Assembly: GCF_030384665.1 (NCBI RefSeq)
Contig: NC_083675.1
Coordinates: 678,001-742,000, forward strand
Reading direction: 5' to 3'
DNA from: Lodderomyces elongisporus
Taxonomy: Eukaryota > Ascomycota > Pichiomycetes > Serinales > Debaryomycetaceae
Length of the DNA: 64,000 bases
How positions within the stretch are numbered: the stretch's first letter is position 1; each line of letters starts with the position of its first letter. The notes under the pieces are model-generated. The model ran no database searches and was not told the origin of the DNA. It saw nothing but the letters and a program-made list of their open reading frames with translations. Of the stretch, positions 50,262 through 60,543 are shown piece after piece. The position numbers were made by a program, and so were the translations under genes.

Positions 50262-52103
50262 ATGGCTGACGGTGTTTTTCAAGGTGCTATTGGTATCGAT
50301 TTAGGTACCACTTACTCATGTGTTGCTACTTACGACTCAGCAGTTGAGATCATCGCTAACGAGCAAGGTAACAGAGTCACTCCATCTTTCGTCGCTTTTA
50401 CTAGTGAAGAGAGATTGATTGGTGATGCCGCCAAGAATCAAGCTGCTTTGAACCCAAGAAACACTGTTTTCGATGCTAAGCGTTTGATTGGTAGAGCTTT
50501 CGACGATGACTCTGTCCAAAAGGATATCAAGTCATGGCCATTCAAGGTTGTTGAGCAAAACGGCCAACCACAAATTGAGGTTGAGTACTTGGGTGAGTCA
50601 AAGACCTTTTCACCACAAGAAATCTCATCCATGGTTTTGACCAAGATGAAGGAGATTGCTGAAGCCAAGATTGGTAAGAAGGTTGAGAAGGCTGTTATTA
50701 CCGTTCCAGCTTACTTCAACGACGCTCAAAGACAAGCTACCAAGGATGCTGGTGCCATTGCTGGTTTGAACGTTTTGAGAATCATTAACGAGCCAACCGC
50801 TGCCGCTATTGCTTACGGTTTGGGTGCTGGTAAATCCGAGAAGGAGAGACACGTTTTGATCTTTGACTTGGGTGGTGGTACTTTCGATGTCTCTTTGTTG
50901 AACATCACTGGTGGTGTTTTCACTGTTAAGGCTACTGCTGGTGACACTCACTTGGGTGGTCAAGATTTCGACACCAACTTGTTGGAGCACTTCAAGAAGG
51001 AGTTCCAAAAGAAGACTGGTTCAGACATCTCAGGTGATGCTAGAGCTTTGAGAAGATTGAGAACTGCTTGTGAAAGAGCAAAGAGATCATTGTCCTCAGG
51101 TACTCAAACCACTGTTGAAATTGACTCATTGTTTGACGGTGAAGACTTTTCAGCTAACATCACCAGAGCTAGATTCGAAGACATTAACTCTGCTTTGTTC
51201 AAGTCCACCTTGGACCCAGTCGAGCAAGTCTTGAAGGATGCCAAGATCAACAAGAGCCAAGTTGACGAAGTTGTCCTTGTTGGTGGTTCCACCAGAATTC
51301 CAAAAGTCCAAAAGTTGTTGTCTGACTTCTTTGACGGTAAGCAATTGGAGAAATCTATCAACCCTGATGAGGCTGTTGCTTACGGTGCTGCTGTTCAAGG
51401 TGCTATCTTGACCGGTCAATCCACTAACGATGAAACCAAGGACTTGTTGTTGTTGGATGTTATCCCATTGTCTCTTGGTGTTGCTATGCAAGGTAACGTT
51501 TTTGCCCCAGTTGTCCCAAGAAACACCACTGTTCCAACCATCAAGAGAAGAACTTTCACCACCGTTGCTGACCATCAAACTACCGTTCAATTCCCAGTTT
51601 ACCAAGGTGAGCGTGTTAACTGTAGTGAAAACACTCTTTTGGGTGAATTCGACTTGAAGAACATCCCACCAATGCAAGCTGGTGAACCAGTCTTGGAGGC
51701 TATCTTTGAAGTTGACGCCAACGGTATCTTGAAGGTTACCGCTGTTGAAAAGTCAACCGGTAGATCTGCTAACATCACCATCTCCAACTCCATCGGTAGA
51801 TTGTCTACTGAAGAGATTGAAAAGATGATCAACGATGCTGAGAAATTCAAGTCATCAGATGACGCTTTCGCCAAGAGACACGAACAAAAACAAAAATTGG
51901 AGGCTTACGTTGCTTCAGTTGAGTCCACTGTTACCGACCCAGTCTTGAGCGCTAAGTTGAAGAAATCCGCTAAGGACAAGATCGAGGCTGCTTTGTCCGA
52001 CGCTTTGTCAACCTTGGAAATCGAAGACTCATCTGCTGATGACTACAGAAAGGCTGAGTTGGCTTTGAAGAGAGCTGTCACCAAGGGTATGGCTACTCGT
52101 TAA
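50262..52103 (+). CDS. SSB1: ribosome-associated Hsp70 chaperone Ssb
   Basis: Hsp70 of the Ssb class, which binds nascent chains at the ribosome together with the RAC complex. The 613-residue product has all Hsp70 signatures: [12 protein letters not shown] near the N-terminus, [34 protein letters not shown] and [17 protein letters not shown]. The substrate domain follows with [14 protein letters not shown]. The Ssb class is shown by the start [11 protein letters not shown] and by the end, which reads [13 protein letters not shown] instead of EEVD. A leucine-rich export-like stretch lies near 573-587. Codon use is extremely biased (AGA for Arg, TTG for Leu, GGT for Gly), marking very high expression. 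It faces RIO2 across 228 bp. Confidence 0.98.
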   Translation: MADGVFQGAIGIDLGTTYSCVATYDSAVEIIANEQGNRVTPSFVAFTSEERLIGDAAKNQAALNPRNTVFDAKRLIGRAFDDDSVQKDIKSWPFKVVEQNGQPQIEVEYLGESKTFSPQEISSMVLTKMKEIAEAKIGKKVEKAVITVPAYFNDAQRQATKDAGAIAGLNVLRIINEPTAAAIAYGLGAGKSEKERHVLIFDLGGGTFDVSLLNITGGVFTVKATAGDTHLGGQDFDTNLLEHFKKEFQKKTGSDISGDARALRRLRTACERAKRSLSSGTQTTVEIDSLFDGEDFSANITRARFEDINSALFKSTLDPVEQVLKDAKINKSQVDEVVLVGGSTRIPKVQKLLSDFFDGKQLEKSINPDEAVAYGAAVQGAILTGQSTNDETKDLLLLDVIPLSLGVAMQGNVFAPVVPRNTTVPTIKRRTFTTVADHQTTVQFPVYQGERVNCSENTLLGEFDLKNIPPMQAGEPVLEAIFEVDANGILKVTAVEKSTGRSANITISNSIGRLSTEEIEKMINDAEKFKSSDDAFAKRHEQKQKLEAYVASVESTVTDPVLSAKLKKSAKDKIEAALSDALSTLEIEDSSADDYRKAELALKRAVTKGMATR

Positions 52104-52331
52104 AAGGGTTTGAGTTAGAGCATTCTTCTTTTTACATAAATTTTTGTATCTTTAATGGTCATAAACATTACGGTTTAAATAATTTTTTTTTCTTTCTTTC
52201 TTTCTTTTCTTCTTTCTTTTGTTTATTTTCTCTATTTCTCTATAATTTTTAATCATTTGGTACTATAGCTAAATTACTAAACTATATAAAATTTTGTGAC
52301 GATATCATTACCCCCTCCCCATGTTCAGCTC

Positions 52332-53687
52332 TCACTCCTCTAAAATATAATTCCCTAACTTGTCCATTTTGAGTTTTTTATCTCCAGCAGAGATAGCTTC
52401 AATGATTTTTTCATTCTCCGCCTTCTCTTGATCGGCATCGATATCTTCTTCAAGACCTTCTATGCCTTCGTTGAATTCATCAAGATCGTCTTCGCTGTCG
52501 TATTCACCCATTCCATCTACTTGCTCGCCGTTTTCATCGTACTCTCTGTCCTCGTCGTCCTCGTCGTCCTCGTCTTCTTCACCACTTTCAATTTCAGAAA
52601 GGTCATCGTCTTCATTTCGAACAATTCTCATACCCATGACCGCCTTTTCCAAATCCTTCTCTTCTCGTCGGCCAGTTTTTTTCTTTGCATATCCAGAAGC
52701 CTGCACTTCAACATCGAGTTGCGCCTCACGTATCACGTCTCTTTTAAAATTTGGGTACGCATATTTGTATCCGTCTCCGTAACCGTCAGTGTCAAACATA
52801 CTTGCATCATGTTGTGGGTCATATCTGAATTTCTTTTTGAAAAATTCTCGAATGCCTTCAACGTCTCGATCAAAATACTCTTTAGCATCTACATGCTCAA
52901 TGGAAACACACTGAGGAAAATCAATAACGACAAATTGACCATGCACTTTCGCTGACTCCTCATCTCTGATTATGATGTTGAACTCGTTGAAATCACAATG
53001 GATCAAACCGTGTTTGGCCAATTTGACAATGAATAGCATCAAGTCGGAATATAGTTTTTTGTAATCAATTCCATTCAAGTTCGAGCTGTTTAAGTGTTTC
53101 ATTGGGATACCTCTAATCCACTCCATAATGACACAGTGTCTTGAATTGTCAAATGGCTGAGGAACCTTGAACCCATGGTCATACAATATTTGCATGAATT
53201 GGTACTCTTTTGCCGCTGCTAACCTTGACAAGTACATCCAATTTGAGGTTTGCCTATTCTTTAAATAGTCTCTGTTATTCTTCACTGTTTTAAATGAAGT
53301 ACGTCCCAATCTGTGCACCTTCATTACCTTCTGTGCACCCTTTGGGTCACTTACAGAAAAGATATCCGATTCTTTCCCCACTCCGATTGTAGAACCAACA
53401 GAGTATACCGTGTCTCGATTTAACATTGACTTGAGTGCCAAGTAGTCATATCCATTGTAAGTTAATCTAAATCCGTCATACTTGGCATTTCGCAAACGTG
53501 CAACAAGCTTAAGTTTAGCCAAATCACCAATGGCACGCTGTGTACCCGATGGTGATCGCATCCCAGATATAGAATGAATCATTTGCGTGGGGACAAGTTC
53601 GTGGTTCCGTGACCCCAACTCCACAGCCTGTAATACTCTCCAGTCATCGGACGTGAGGTATCTCAAATGTGATGTATCTAATTTCAT
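52332..53687 (-). CDS. RIO2: atypical protein kinase/ATPase Rio2
   Basis: Rio2 acts in late maturation of the 40S ribosomal subunit in the cytoplasm, using its ATPase activity to leave the pre-40S particle. The 451-residue product has the N-terminal winged helix (MKLDTSHLRYLTSDDWRVL, then a TQRAIGDLAKLKLVAR block). The phosphate loop is GVGKESDIFSV (about 103-113), followed by VMKVHRLGRTSF with the ATP lysine. The catalytic loop is HCDFNEFN (Asp232, Asn237) and the metal aspartate is in VVIDFPQ (Asp256). The C-terminal third is very acidic, as usual for the family. A GATGAG, the core of the PAC element found before ribosome-biogenesis genes, lies on the minus strand at 53811-53816; that is weak support for co-regulation. 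Confidence 0.97.
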   Translation of the reverse strand: MKLDTSHLRYLTSDDWRVLQAVELGSRNHELVPTQMIHSISGMRSPSGTQRAIGDLAKLKLVARLRNAKYDGFRLTYNGYDYLALKSMLNRDTVYSVGSTIGVGKESDIFSVSDPKGAQKVMKVHRLGRTSFKTVKNNRDYLKNRQTSNWMYLSRLAAAKEYQFMQILYDHGFKVPQPFDNSRHCVIMEWIRGIPMKHLNSSNLNGIDYKKLYSDLMLFIVKLAKHGLIHCDFNEFNIIIRDEESAKVHGQFVVIDFPQCVSIEHVDAKEYFDRDVEGIREFFKKKFRYDPQHDASMFDTDGYGDGYKYAYPNFKRDVIREAQLDVEVQASGYAKKKTGRREEKDLEKAVMGMRIVRNEDDDLSEIESGEEDEDDEDDEDREYDENGEQVDGMGEYDSEDDLDEFNEGIEGLEEDIDADQEKAENEKIIEAISAGDKKLKMDKLGNYILEE

Positions 53688-54426
53688 TGTATATATCTAA
53701 TAACTATATATATATCAACACAAGATTATATATGTATATCTGTATGCGTTTGTATGGAATTAGTGGGTGGGGAATAGAAAATTGGTACGAAAGTTCTCGT
53801 TGATTTGTACCTCATCTCTCTCCACCTCTCTCTACCTCTTGCTATCGCGTTTGGCTTACATTTCTTCACAAAAAATTAAGAAAAGTACAAGAATATAGCG
53901 CAAATCAGTAGTTTACGATGTATATTTTTTTCTATTTTCCTATACTGCTTTTCTTTTTAGATTAAAGATTTCGTAGAGGACAAATAGAGAGACAAATAGA
54001 AAGACAAGTAGAAAAAACAAAGCATCAGAGGTGCTAGTAGAAAGCTTAATCGAAAGAAAAAAGATAGTCTGTAATGAAAAAAAAATGACACCTCCTTCAG
54101 GTCTTGTTAGATTCTTCAAACCATTTATTCATCAAAACATGTAATAGGGATAGGAATAGGTAGATAGAAACATTGTCTGCATAAGTATGTGCATCTTACA
54201 CAATTAAATGAGTTATTTTAGTGACCATCTACGAAGAAAAAAAAGTTGCAAAATGCAACAACAGTATTAGAACATTTCATAATGTATTAGTTTAGTTTGC
54301 TACACCAAATCCTGATAGCTAACCCGCAACGTCAGCGAATTAATTAAAATCCACGGCGCCTAGAGCACTTGGATGCAGCGTGCGATGCAAATTTCTTCTA
54401 TACGTTAAAAAAATGGCATCATGCAT
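53688..54426. other. spacer RPS20 to RIO2
   Basis: This 739 bp spacer includes an AT-rich leader next to RIO2 and repeated AGACAAATAGA-type sequence (53978-54010). An unusually GC-rich island at about 54318-54395, with GGCGCC and a repeated GATGC, sits directly downstream of RPS20. The island could be a small structured RNA or part of the RPS20 3' end; I could not identify C/D or H/ACA box motifs with confidence. Confidence 0.45.
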
Positions 54427-54783
54427 TTAAGCAGCAATGGTGACTTCAACATCAACACCTGGTTCGATGGTGATTTGAGTAATCTTCTTGACGGTAGCAG
54501 CTGGGGCTTGCAAGTCAATAACTCTCTTGTGGATTCTCATTTCGTAAGCATCCCAGGTCTTTGAACCTTCACCATTTGGAGCCTTTCTGGTGGTGATCTT
54601 CAAAACCTTGGTTGGCATTCTAACTGGTCCCTTCTTAACAATGTTGCTTTGGGAAGCGTTACGGATAATGTTAGCGGAAACATTTTCCAATTGCTTAACC
54701 TTGGTAGAAGTCAAGGTGATTCTGATCTTGTGGATTTGCTCCTCTGGTTGTTGATCAACTTTTTCCTTTTGAATGGTAGACAT
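54427..54783 (-). CDS. RPS20: 40S ribosomal protein S20 (uS10)
   Basis: Small-subunit ribosomal protein in the head of the 40S subunit. The 118-residue product matches the eukaryotic uS10 family over its full length: [57 protein letters not shown] and [14 protein letters not shown]. There is no intron. Codon use is as strongly biased as in SSB1. A Cbf1-type E-box lies about 390 bp upstream, as expected for ribosomal protein genes in Candida, where Cbf1 and Tbf1 sites are common. Confidence 0.98.
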   Translation of the reverse strand: MSTIQKEKVDQQPEEQIHKIRITLTSTKVKQLENVSANIIRNASQSNIVKKGPVRMPTKVLKITTRKAPNGEGSKTWDAYEMRIHKRVIDLQAPAATVKKITQITIEPGVDVEVTIAA

Positions 54784-56179
54784 CTTGTATTACTAAGTTT
54801 ACGTATTAGTTGGTGCTGATGACGTTGCTGAAGAGGAGAAGAGAAGAAAGAGAAGAAAAAGAAGAAGAGGAAAAGGAAGAAGAAGAACAAGAACGGTTCA
54901 TGTTGGCCATGGTGTAATATTTGTGTGAAATTTTCACAGACACTCGCACACCCAATACACTCGCACCCCCCCAGTGCGCACTATAAGCGGATCTCTTTTT
55001 GTGGCTGGGAAACGCGAGTAATTTTGAAAATGGAAAAAAAGCAGAAAAAAAAAATATTTTAAAACGAAGCAGAAAGTAAAAGGTAAAGAGCTACCAAATG
55101 GATTATCATTACTCTAAAGAGTAAAGCATCCAAAAGTGTATTTTGTGCGAAAAAAAGAAGCAAATGTACTAAAGTCACGTGAAGAATCACACAACCAGGG
55201 CTTTAGAAATAATTATGCAATTCATCACCATGTATCAAAATTAAGCATCATAAACAGCATCAAATGCAGCATAATTGTGCTAGCATCACCAATAATCAAA
55301 TCAAAGTAGTGGATGTTATATACATAGATACTATTGGATTAGAGCAAACATTTATCTATTGCTTTTGCTCATTGTGAAATTGAGCTCTATCTACAAGTAA
55401 AGTCTCTAGTTCCTGAGTCGTGATAATCTTGGCCACACGTAGTGATACATACTAACAAACGCAGGAACAATAGAAATAAATATATACTTTGACAAAGAAG
55501 AATGTTCCTCTTTTTCTTTTTCACAGAATTGAAAAAAAAATTAAAGTCAACTCTCATTATAACTATTTGCATGTTAGTAACAAATTGATACATAGCGAAG
55601 TGATGCCAATACTTTGAGGTCAGATATCAATTTAAATAAGTTTTTTCTCCAGTTTAAATTTGTTTTGGATTGTCAGAGAGATTCCCAATTGAAAATTTCA
55701 TCATCAAGTAAAGGCTGACATGCTGATAATACATACAATTGCTCATTCATAGTTCTTAGAAAGAAAGAACAACAACATAATGAAGTATGGTTGTTGACTA
55801 TGATCGGTCATGGTAAAAGTTTATGAATAGTGTATTTGAGATGCTATGTTTTTCTTTCTTTACTTTTTCTGCTCGTTTTCATTTTATACTTTTCTATTCT
55901 CAATTTTTTTTAAATTTTCATTTTTCATTTCCCATCTATGAGTCGCACGCAAACTTTACCTCCAACAATAAGGATGAGCCCTTCTATATGGGGGCAACAA
56001 ATCTGCGCCTCTCAAGTTCATTACCGCAAAACGATCTTTAGAAACGTTCAATTCGAAAGATACATGTTTATTTTTTTATGCAAATCTTTAACCACCCACG
56101 TTTTGTTTAACGACAACAACAACATCAACAACAACGTCAATAATAACGATAGTAATGACGAGATGTCTGCTTACACTCA
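54784..56179. other. 1.4 kb spacer ATP10 to RPS20
   Basis: Contains the RPS20 promoter with AAGAAG-rich leader DNA (54835-54890), C7 at about 54965-54971 and GTCACGTGA at 55174-55182. A patch of AGCATCA-like units lies at about 55222-55295. The remaining AT-rich DNA to 56179 has only short random-looking frames. No second gene is recognised. Confidence 0.5.
55174..55182 (-). promoter_or_regulatory. E-box GTCACGTGA, likely Cbf1 site of RPS20
   Basis: CACGTG core with GTCAC flank, the Cbf1 consensus, about 390 bp upstream of the RPS20 start. Cbf1 at ribosomal protein promoters is established for Candida albicans; its use here is inferred. Confidence 0.5.
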
Positions 56180-57082
56180 TCATGCATTCCGAGCCGCTGT
56201 TGCCTCTTTCTGCAAGCCCCTCACGACTTTCCACATAAGAGTCGAATCTTCTGGTGTTGCATACCCACTAGTTGCCCATCTTATTCTGCCATTTTTGTCA
56301 AGGATATAGATGTATCCAGAGCACTGATTATCGCAATAGAGCTCTTCCCTTATATCTGGCGGCAAAATGTGGTTTGGTAGGATGAAATAACGATCATATC
56401 TCTCTACAGGTATACTCTTTTTAAGGTTGCGAAGCGACAAGTTCAATACGAACCCTTTAATCCAACTTGTAGGCATATTGATATCAACAATTTGAAAATC
56501 TGGAAACTCTTGCACAAAAGAATTGTAGTCTTTGGAGTATAGATCCTTGCCATCCCTATCAAAGTATGTCATTGTGCATTGATCACCGGTAACTGAACTG
56601 AATAAACGGACTATACTATACTTTTCACTAATAGCTTGATAAAAGCTTTCTTTTTCACCTTGCAATGTCTGAGCAACAAAATCAGGAAAGTAAAGAGACT
56701 TTTCTTGCTTAAACCACGATATTGGTGGACTAAAGATCTTACCTTTGGTATTCTCAAATGATTTTGCCTCGAAAATCAGCGAGTGTTTCAAATCGTAATC
56801 CAAATTCTTTTGACGACGCTCCTTGGCCCGAGCACCAAAGACTTCATTGGCAATGCTCGATAGAGAATAGGTATCGGATAATTTATGATTCAATAAAACC
56901 GGTTCTTTCAATCCAAAAGGTCTGGTTATTTGGCGAGACTCTTTCTGGGCAGGTTTGGACACTTCCTTAATTGTATCGACAAACCTGGGATGTAACTTCT
57001 GCAGATGCAGCAGTTGCTGCAGCGACTGCTTTTGCAAACATTTAGTCGCACTACTCAAGAGTCGACGGTTGACTTTGCTCAT
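56180..57082 (-). CDS. ATP10: mitochondrial ATP synthase assembly factor Atp10
   Basis: Inner-membrane chaperone that binds subunit 6 and helps assemble the Fo part of ATP synthase. The 300-residue product begins with a basic presequence (MSKVNRRLLSSATKCL). RPFGLKEPV occurs at about 54-62. The conserved core follows: SWFKQEKSLYFPDFVAQTL, IVRLFSSVTGDQCTMTYF and FQIVDINMPTSWIKGFVLNL. Near the end is GYIYILDKNGRIRWATSGYATPE, the most conserved part of the family. Length matches the family. It is divergent from DCP2 across 558 bp that holds a heptamer repeat. Confidence 0.92.
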   Translation of the reverse strand: MSKVNRRLLSSATKCLQKQSLQQLLHLQKLHPRFVDTIKEVSKPAQKESRQITRPFGLKEPVLLNHKLSDTYSLSSIANEVFGARAKERRQKNLDYDLKHSLIFEAKSFENTKGKIFSPPISWFKQEKSLYFPDFVAQTLQGEKESFYQAISEKYSIVRLFSSVTGDQCTMTYFDRDGKDLYSKDYNSFVQEFPDFQIVDINMPTSWIKGFVLNLSLRNLKKSIPVERYDRYFILPNHILPPDIREELYCDNQCSGYIYILDKNGRIRWATSGYATPEDSTLMWKVVRGLQKEATAARNA

Positions 57083-57204
57083 TGATTTTTTCGATGTTAA
57101 AGCTCAAAGGACTTGAACGGGAGAGTTGATGATGTTTACCTTAAGAAACAATCAAGGTAGTGTCAAGTTGCGAAACCAGAACCTGTTTGCACAAAGGTTT
57201 CAAA

Positions 57205-57269
57205 TTTTTTTTATTTTTTATTTTTTATTTTTTATTTTTTATTTTTTATTTTTTATTTTTTATTTTTTT
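57205..57269. repeat. ATTTTTT heptanucleotide array
   Basis: About eight tandem copies of the heptamer. On the ATP10 strand it is a poly-A-like tract, a form that often disfavours nucleosomes. Confidence 0.85.
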
Positions 57270-57470
57270 CATTATTTTTTAATAGCACGCTCAACTCTCT
57301 CTTACTTTTCTCTCTGGCGAGACAACAGATGGCTTACACTCAACGTAGTCGCTCTACAGAGAAACAGAGAAATATTATATGGATTCCATACATTAGCCTG
57401 AATTGAGCAATAACGTTGTCGCTACATATTCAAATAGACAAATATCACGAAATTATTAGCTGCATATATC

Positions 57471-57588
57471 AGCATCACCAGCATCACCAGCATCACCAGC
57501 ATTAGCAGCATTATCAGCACTACCACTACCACTACTACTACCATTATCACTAACATTACCATTACCATCATCATCATCATCATCAATA
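57471..57588. repeat. CATCACCAG / ACC / ATC repeat in DCP2 leader
   Basis: Three tandem CATCACCAG nonamers pass into degenerate ACC and ATC trinucleotides and end about 50 bp before the DCP2 ATG. In-frame stops show that it is not coding. Confidence 0.75.
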
Positions 57589-57640
57589 TCAACGTATAAC
57601 TTACGAACGGAGAGCTAATTTTTTCTAGAAGAACTTAAAA

Positions 57641-60322
57641 ATGTCAATAGAACTCGGAGATGGTTTAGCCAACCAAACACTTGATCGGGTGCTAGAAGAC
57701 TTATTAGTGCGATTTGTGGTCAATGTTCCCGATGAAGATCTTTCATCAATTGAACGTGTGTTTTTCCAAGTGGAGGAGGCCCATTGGTTCTACTTGGACT
57801 TTGTTAGGCAGCTCAACCCAGAGTTACCTTCAATGAAGATGAAGACGTTTTCGGCAAGACTATTGGAAAAATGTCCCTTGTTGTGGAAATGGGGCGATCC
57901 TGCGGATGCATTGGCAAGGTTTGGAAGATACAAAAGCACGATACCCGTTAGAGGAGTAGCGCTTTTCAATGAGGACTTGACCAAAGTGCTATTGGTAAAA
58001 GGAACTGAGTCCAATGCATGGTCGTTTCCACGAGGAAAGATCTCCAAGGATGAAAGCGATGTGGACTGTGCAGTGAGAGAGGTCAGAGAGGAGATTGGAT
58101 TTGATTGCAGACCTTTTATCGACGAAAATGATTTTGTTGAACGTACAATAAAGGGGAAAAACTACAAAATATTTTTTGTTAAAAACATCCCGGAATCTAC
58201 CAAGTTTGAGCCCATTGCTCGGTTTGAGATTTCAGACATTAAATGGTTTGACATAAAGTCTTTACCGAAAAAAGTCAAAAACAGTTCAAGTACATATTTC
58301 ATTGTTGGAACCATGCTTAAGCCACTTTTGAAATGGGTTAACAAGAGTCAAGGTCCAAATGGAGGAGAACTGATCTTACAATTGGAGCAGAGACTCAAGA
58401 AGCTTATGGGCTTGAATATAAGTACAAATGCAGATTCACAAGTGAACTCGAATACAAATGAACAAAAGCAAAAATCGGTGGAGGTGCCTGATGCAGGGCG
58501 AGAATTGCTCAACATTCTTCAAAGAGTAAACCCCAACGCCGGAAAGGAAGCAAATGACTCAAGACTGGCTGAAGCGGCTAGCAAAGACAGCATTAATATT
58601 CTACTACCTCCATCAATACAAACCCAATTACCAATGTTCACTGAGATGCGATACCAGCCCCAGTACCCAGGCCAGTCATTCCAGAACCTGTACCAACCTC
58701 AGTACCAACACCAACACCAACATCAATTTCCACAACAACAGCAACAGCAATTCTTTGAGCAAAATAAACACCAACAAACTCCCACACACAATGAAACCCA
58801 TTTGCTTCAGCAAGCTGTTGCACCTAACCCAGATACTTTTAAAAAGCCGTATGCCAATCTGGGAGAGCTATTATCAATTTTGAGAACCCAATCTGATAAA
58901 AAAGAGAGCAACAACAACAACAACAATGGTAGCAGCAATAACAACCAAAATTCTTCAACAAGTGCAGCCAATATTCACTCCAAAGCGCAACAACTATTAA
59001 GTGTTTTTCCCAAGAAATCCAAAGCGCCAGAAAACTTTGTTACTGACCAAATGCAACAAACAAACAAGATCAAAAACGACCCTATTTCCATATTTAAAGA
59101 CAAAAAAAATGCAAAGCCCAATCAGAATGCATCGGCCGTTGCCGATGAAAGCATAAAAAGCCGCGTTTTTTCCGATAAAAGTGGCAGACAATCTGTAGAC
59201 GGTCGCGATTTGGAAGGATCAAATTACAAAACACTTAATGGAAAATCGAATATTTTGTCGCAACGTCAGTTGCCTTCTAATGAGATTGAAGAGTCTATTC
59301 GCTCATCATATAAAAGACAGCCACAGCCAGGAAAGAAAGTTAAGTTGCTTAAAAGATCGGATAATCTAAATTTGGCATCTTTATTTGATAGTGCAAGACC
59401 GAAATCTGCGAATGCTACTGATAGTGAAAACGATACTGCACCAGCCACAGCCAATGAAAGTGCAAATGTAAGTACAAATGTAAGTACAAATGCAAGTGCA
59501 AGTGCAAGTGCAAGTGCAAGGACGAGTGAGATAGCAACTGCTCCTGAGCAATCAATATCACAATCACAACCTTTGCTATTAAATCGCTCAGAAACGCCAG
59601 TTTCCAAAAAATCAGAAGAGTGGCGAAAAGGAGAGTACAATAGAGCTGCTAGTGCAGACCTCATGAGTCTTTTAACAAAGAAAGCAACTGATGAACCAAA
59701 ACAAGAAGGAGTGTTTGCTCTGAAGGAGTATGGACTCGGCGATACAAGAGACAATACAACACCACCAATCCTTGTTTCCCCAACAAAGGATTTTTTACGT
59801 TTGCTCCAGAAACCCTCACCCGCGCCAGAAGCGCAACAAACTAATAAGGCGGTAGGCAGTGACTCGATTTTACAAAGTCCAAATGGTTCCCAAAAACACA
59901 AGGACAATACACGTCAACTTGACGACGGGTCCTCTGCCAGTAAGTTGTTGAGTTTGCTTGGCAAGAAACCACTGAATACAAAGAACAATGACCATGGTGG
60001 CAGATTTGGTAATATTGGCCAAGTGACCACTCAGACCAATGTTTGGGGCAATACCAATGCTCCCCAAGAGTCAAATTTTCTTGAAAAGAGTATGAAATTG
60101 AATCAACCAATAACTAACGAATTGGGCAATATTGGTGGTATTGATTTGAAAACTTCTGCTCGCACCGATGCAACTGTCCCAAGCTTTGAAAATTTCCAGG
60201 ACTTTGAAGACTTTGAAGACTTTGAAGACTTTCAAAATTTCCTGGTAAACGATTACATTTACGATGAACCGGCTACAATGAGGACGTACAGAAATTTTGA
60301 TGTTGAAAGTGACGACGAGTAA
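57641..60322 (+). CDS. DCP2: mRNA-decapping enzyme subunit Dcp2
   Basis: Nudix hydrolase that removes the 5' cap from mRNAs; works with Dcp1 in cytoplasmic P-bodies. Residues 1-95 form the regulatory helical domain (LEDLLVRFVVNVP, then EEAHWFYLDFVRQ). The Nudix box starts at Gly132 with GKISKDESD and contains REVREEIGF, with the catalytic glutamates at 147, 150 and 151. Box B follows to about 250, including YFIVGTMLKPLLKW. The remaining 640 residues are low-complexity: Gln/His-rich (about 345-385), Asn-rich (about 425-440), Ser-Ala pairs and Phe-Glu-Asp triplets near the end. Short LL.IL or LLSLLGKK-like helical motifs recur (for example near 288, 410, 671 and 765). These fit the leucine-rich motifs that recruit Edc3 and Pat1. 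Confidence 0.96.
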   Translation: MSIELGDGLANQTLDRVLEDLLVRFVVNVPDEDLSSIERVFFQVEEAHWFYLDFVRQLNPELPSMKMKTFSARLLEKCPLLWKWGDPADALARFGRYKSTIPVRGVALFNEDLTKVLLVKGTESNAWSFPRGKISKDESDVDCAVREVREEIGFDCRPFIDENDFVERTIKGKNYKIFFVKNIPESTKFEPIARFEISDIKWFDIKSLPKKVKNSSSTYFIVGTMLKPLLKWVNKSQGPNGGELILQLEQRLKKLMGLNISTNADSQVNSNTNEQKQKSVEVPDAGRELLNILQRVNPNAGKEANDSRLAEAASKDSINILLPPSIQTQLPMFTEMRYQPQYPGQSFQNLYQPQYQHQHQHQFPQQQQQQFFEQNKHQQTPTHNETHLLQQAVAPNPDTFKKPYANLGELLSILRTQSDKKESNNNNNNGSSNNNQNSSTSAANIHSKAQQLLSVFPKKSKAPENFVTDQMQQTNKIKNDPISIFKDKKNAKPNQNASAVADESIKSRVFSDKSGRQSVDGRDLEGSNYKTLNGKSNILSQRQLPSNEIEESIRSSYKRQPQPGKKVKLLKRSDNLNLASLFDSARPKSANATDSENDTAPATANESANVSTNVSTNASASASASARTSEIATAPEQSISQSQPLLLNRSETPVSKKSEEWRKGEYNRAASADLMSLLTKKATDEPKQEGVFALKEYGLGDTRDNTTPPILVSPTKDFLRLLQKPSPAPEAQQTNKAVGSDSILQSPNGSQKHKDNTRQLDDGSSASKLLSLLGKKPLNTKNNDHGGRFGNIGQVTTQTNVWGNTNAPQESNFLEKSMKLNQPITNELGNIGGIDLKTSARTDATVPSFENFQDFEDFEDFEDFQNFLVNDYIYDEPATMRTYRNFDVESDDE

Positions 60323-60543
60323 GGTTGGCTAGTGGTCATTTATCGCTCTAACAAACCACTGCCTACTACATCGCATTACATTACATTATATTACATCAAA
60401 TTATATTAAATTACATTTAATTAAATTAAATTCAATTAAACTAAGTTAAGCTAATTCAATTTACATTACATCAGACTAAGTTAGATTACTCTGCAATTTA
60501 TGATATATAGCATAACCGCATCAGTGTGATCTATTTCTGTCTA
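60323..60543. repeat. degenerate TTACAT / AATTA repeat tract
   Basis: Between the convergent ends of DCP2 and the next gene, 60365-60485 is made of degenerate pentamer-like units (ATTAC, AATTA, ACTAAG). No gene is present. Confidence 0.6.

Larger units (their letters stand above)
57083..57640. promoter_or_regulatory. divergent promoter region ATP10 / DCP2
   Basis: This 558 bp spacer carries a tandem ATTTTTT heptamer array (57205-57269), about 125 bp upstream of ATP10. Next to DCP2 it has a run of CATCACCAG, ACC and ATC units (57471-57588) that probably lies in the DCP2 leader. No specific factor site is recognised. Confidence 0.5.
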
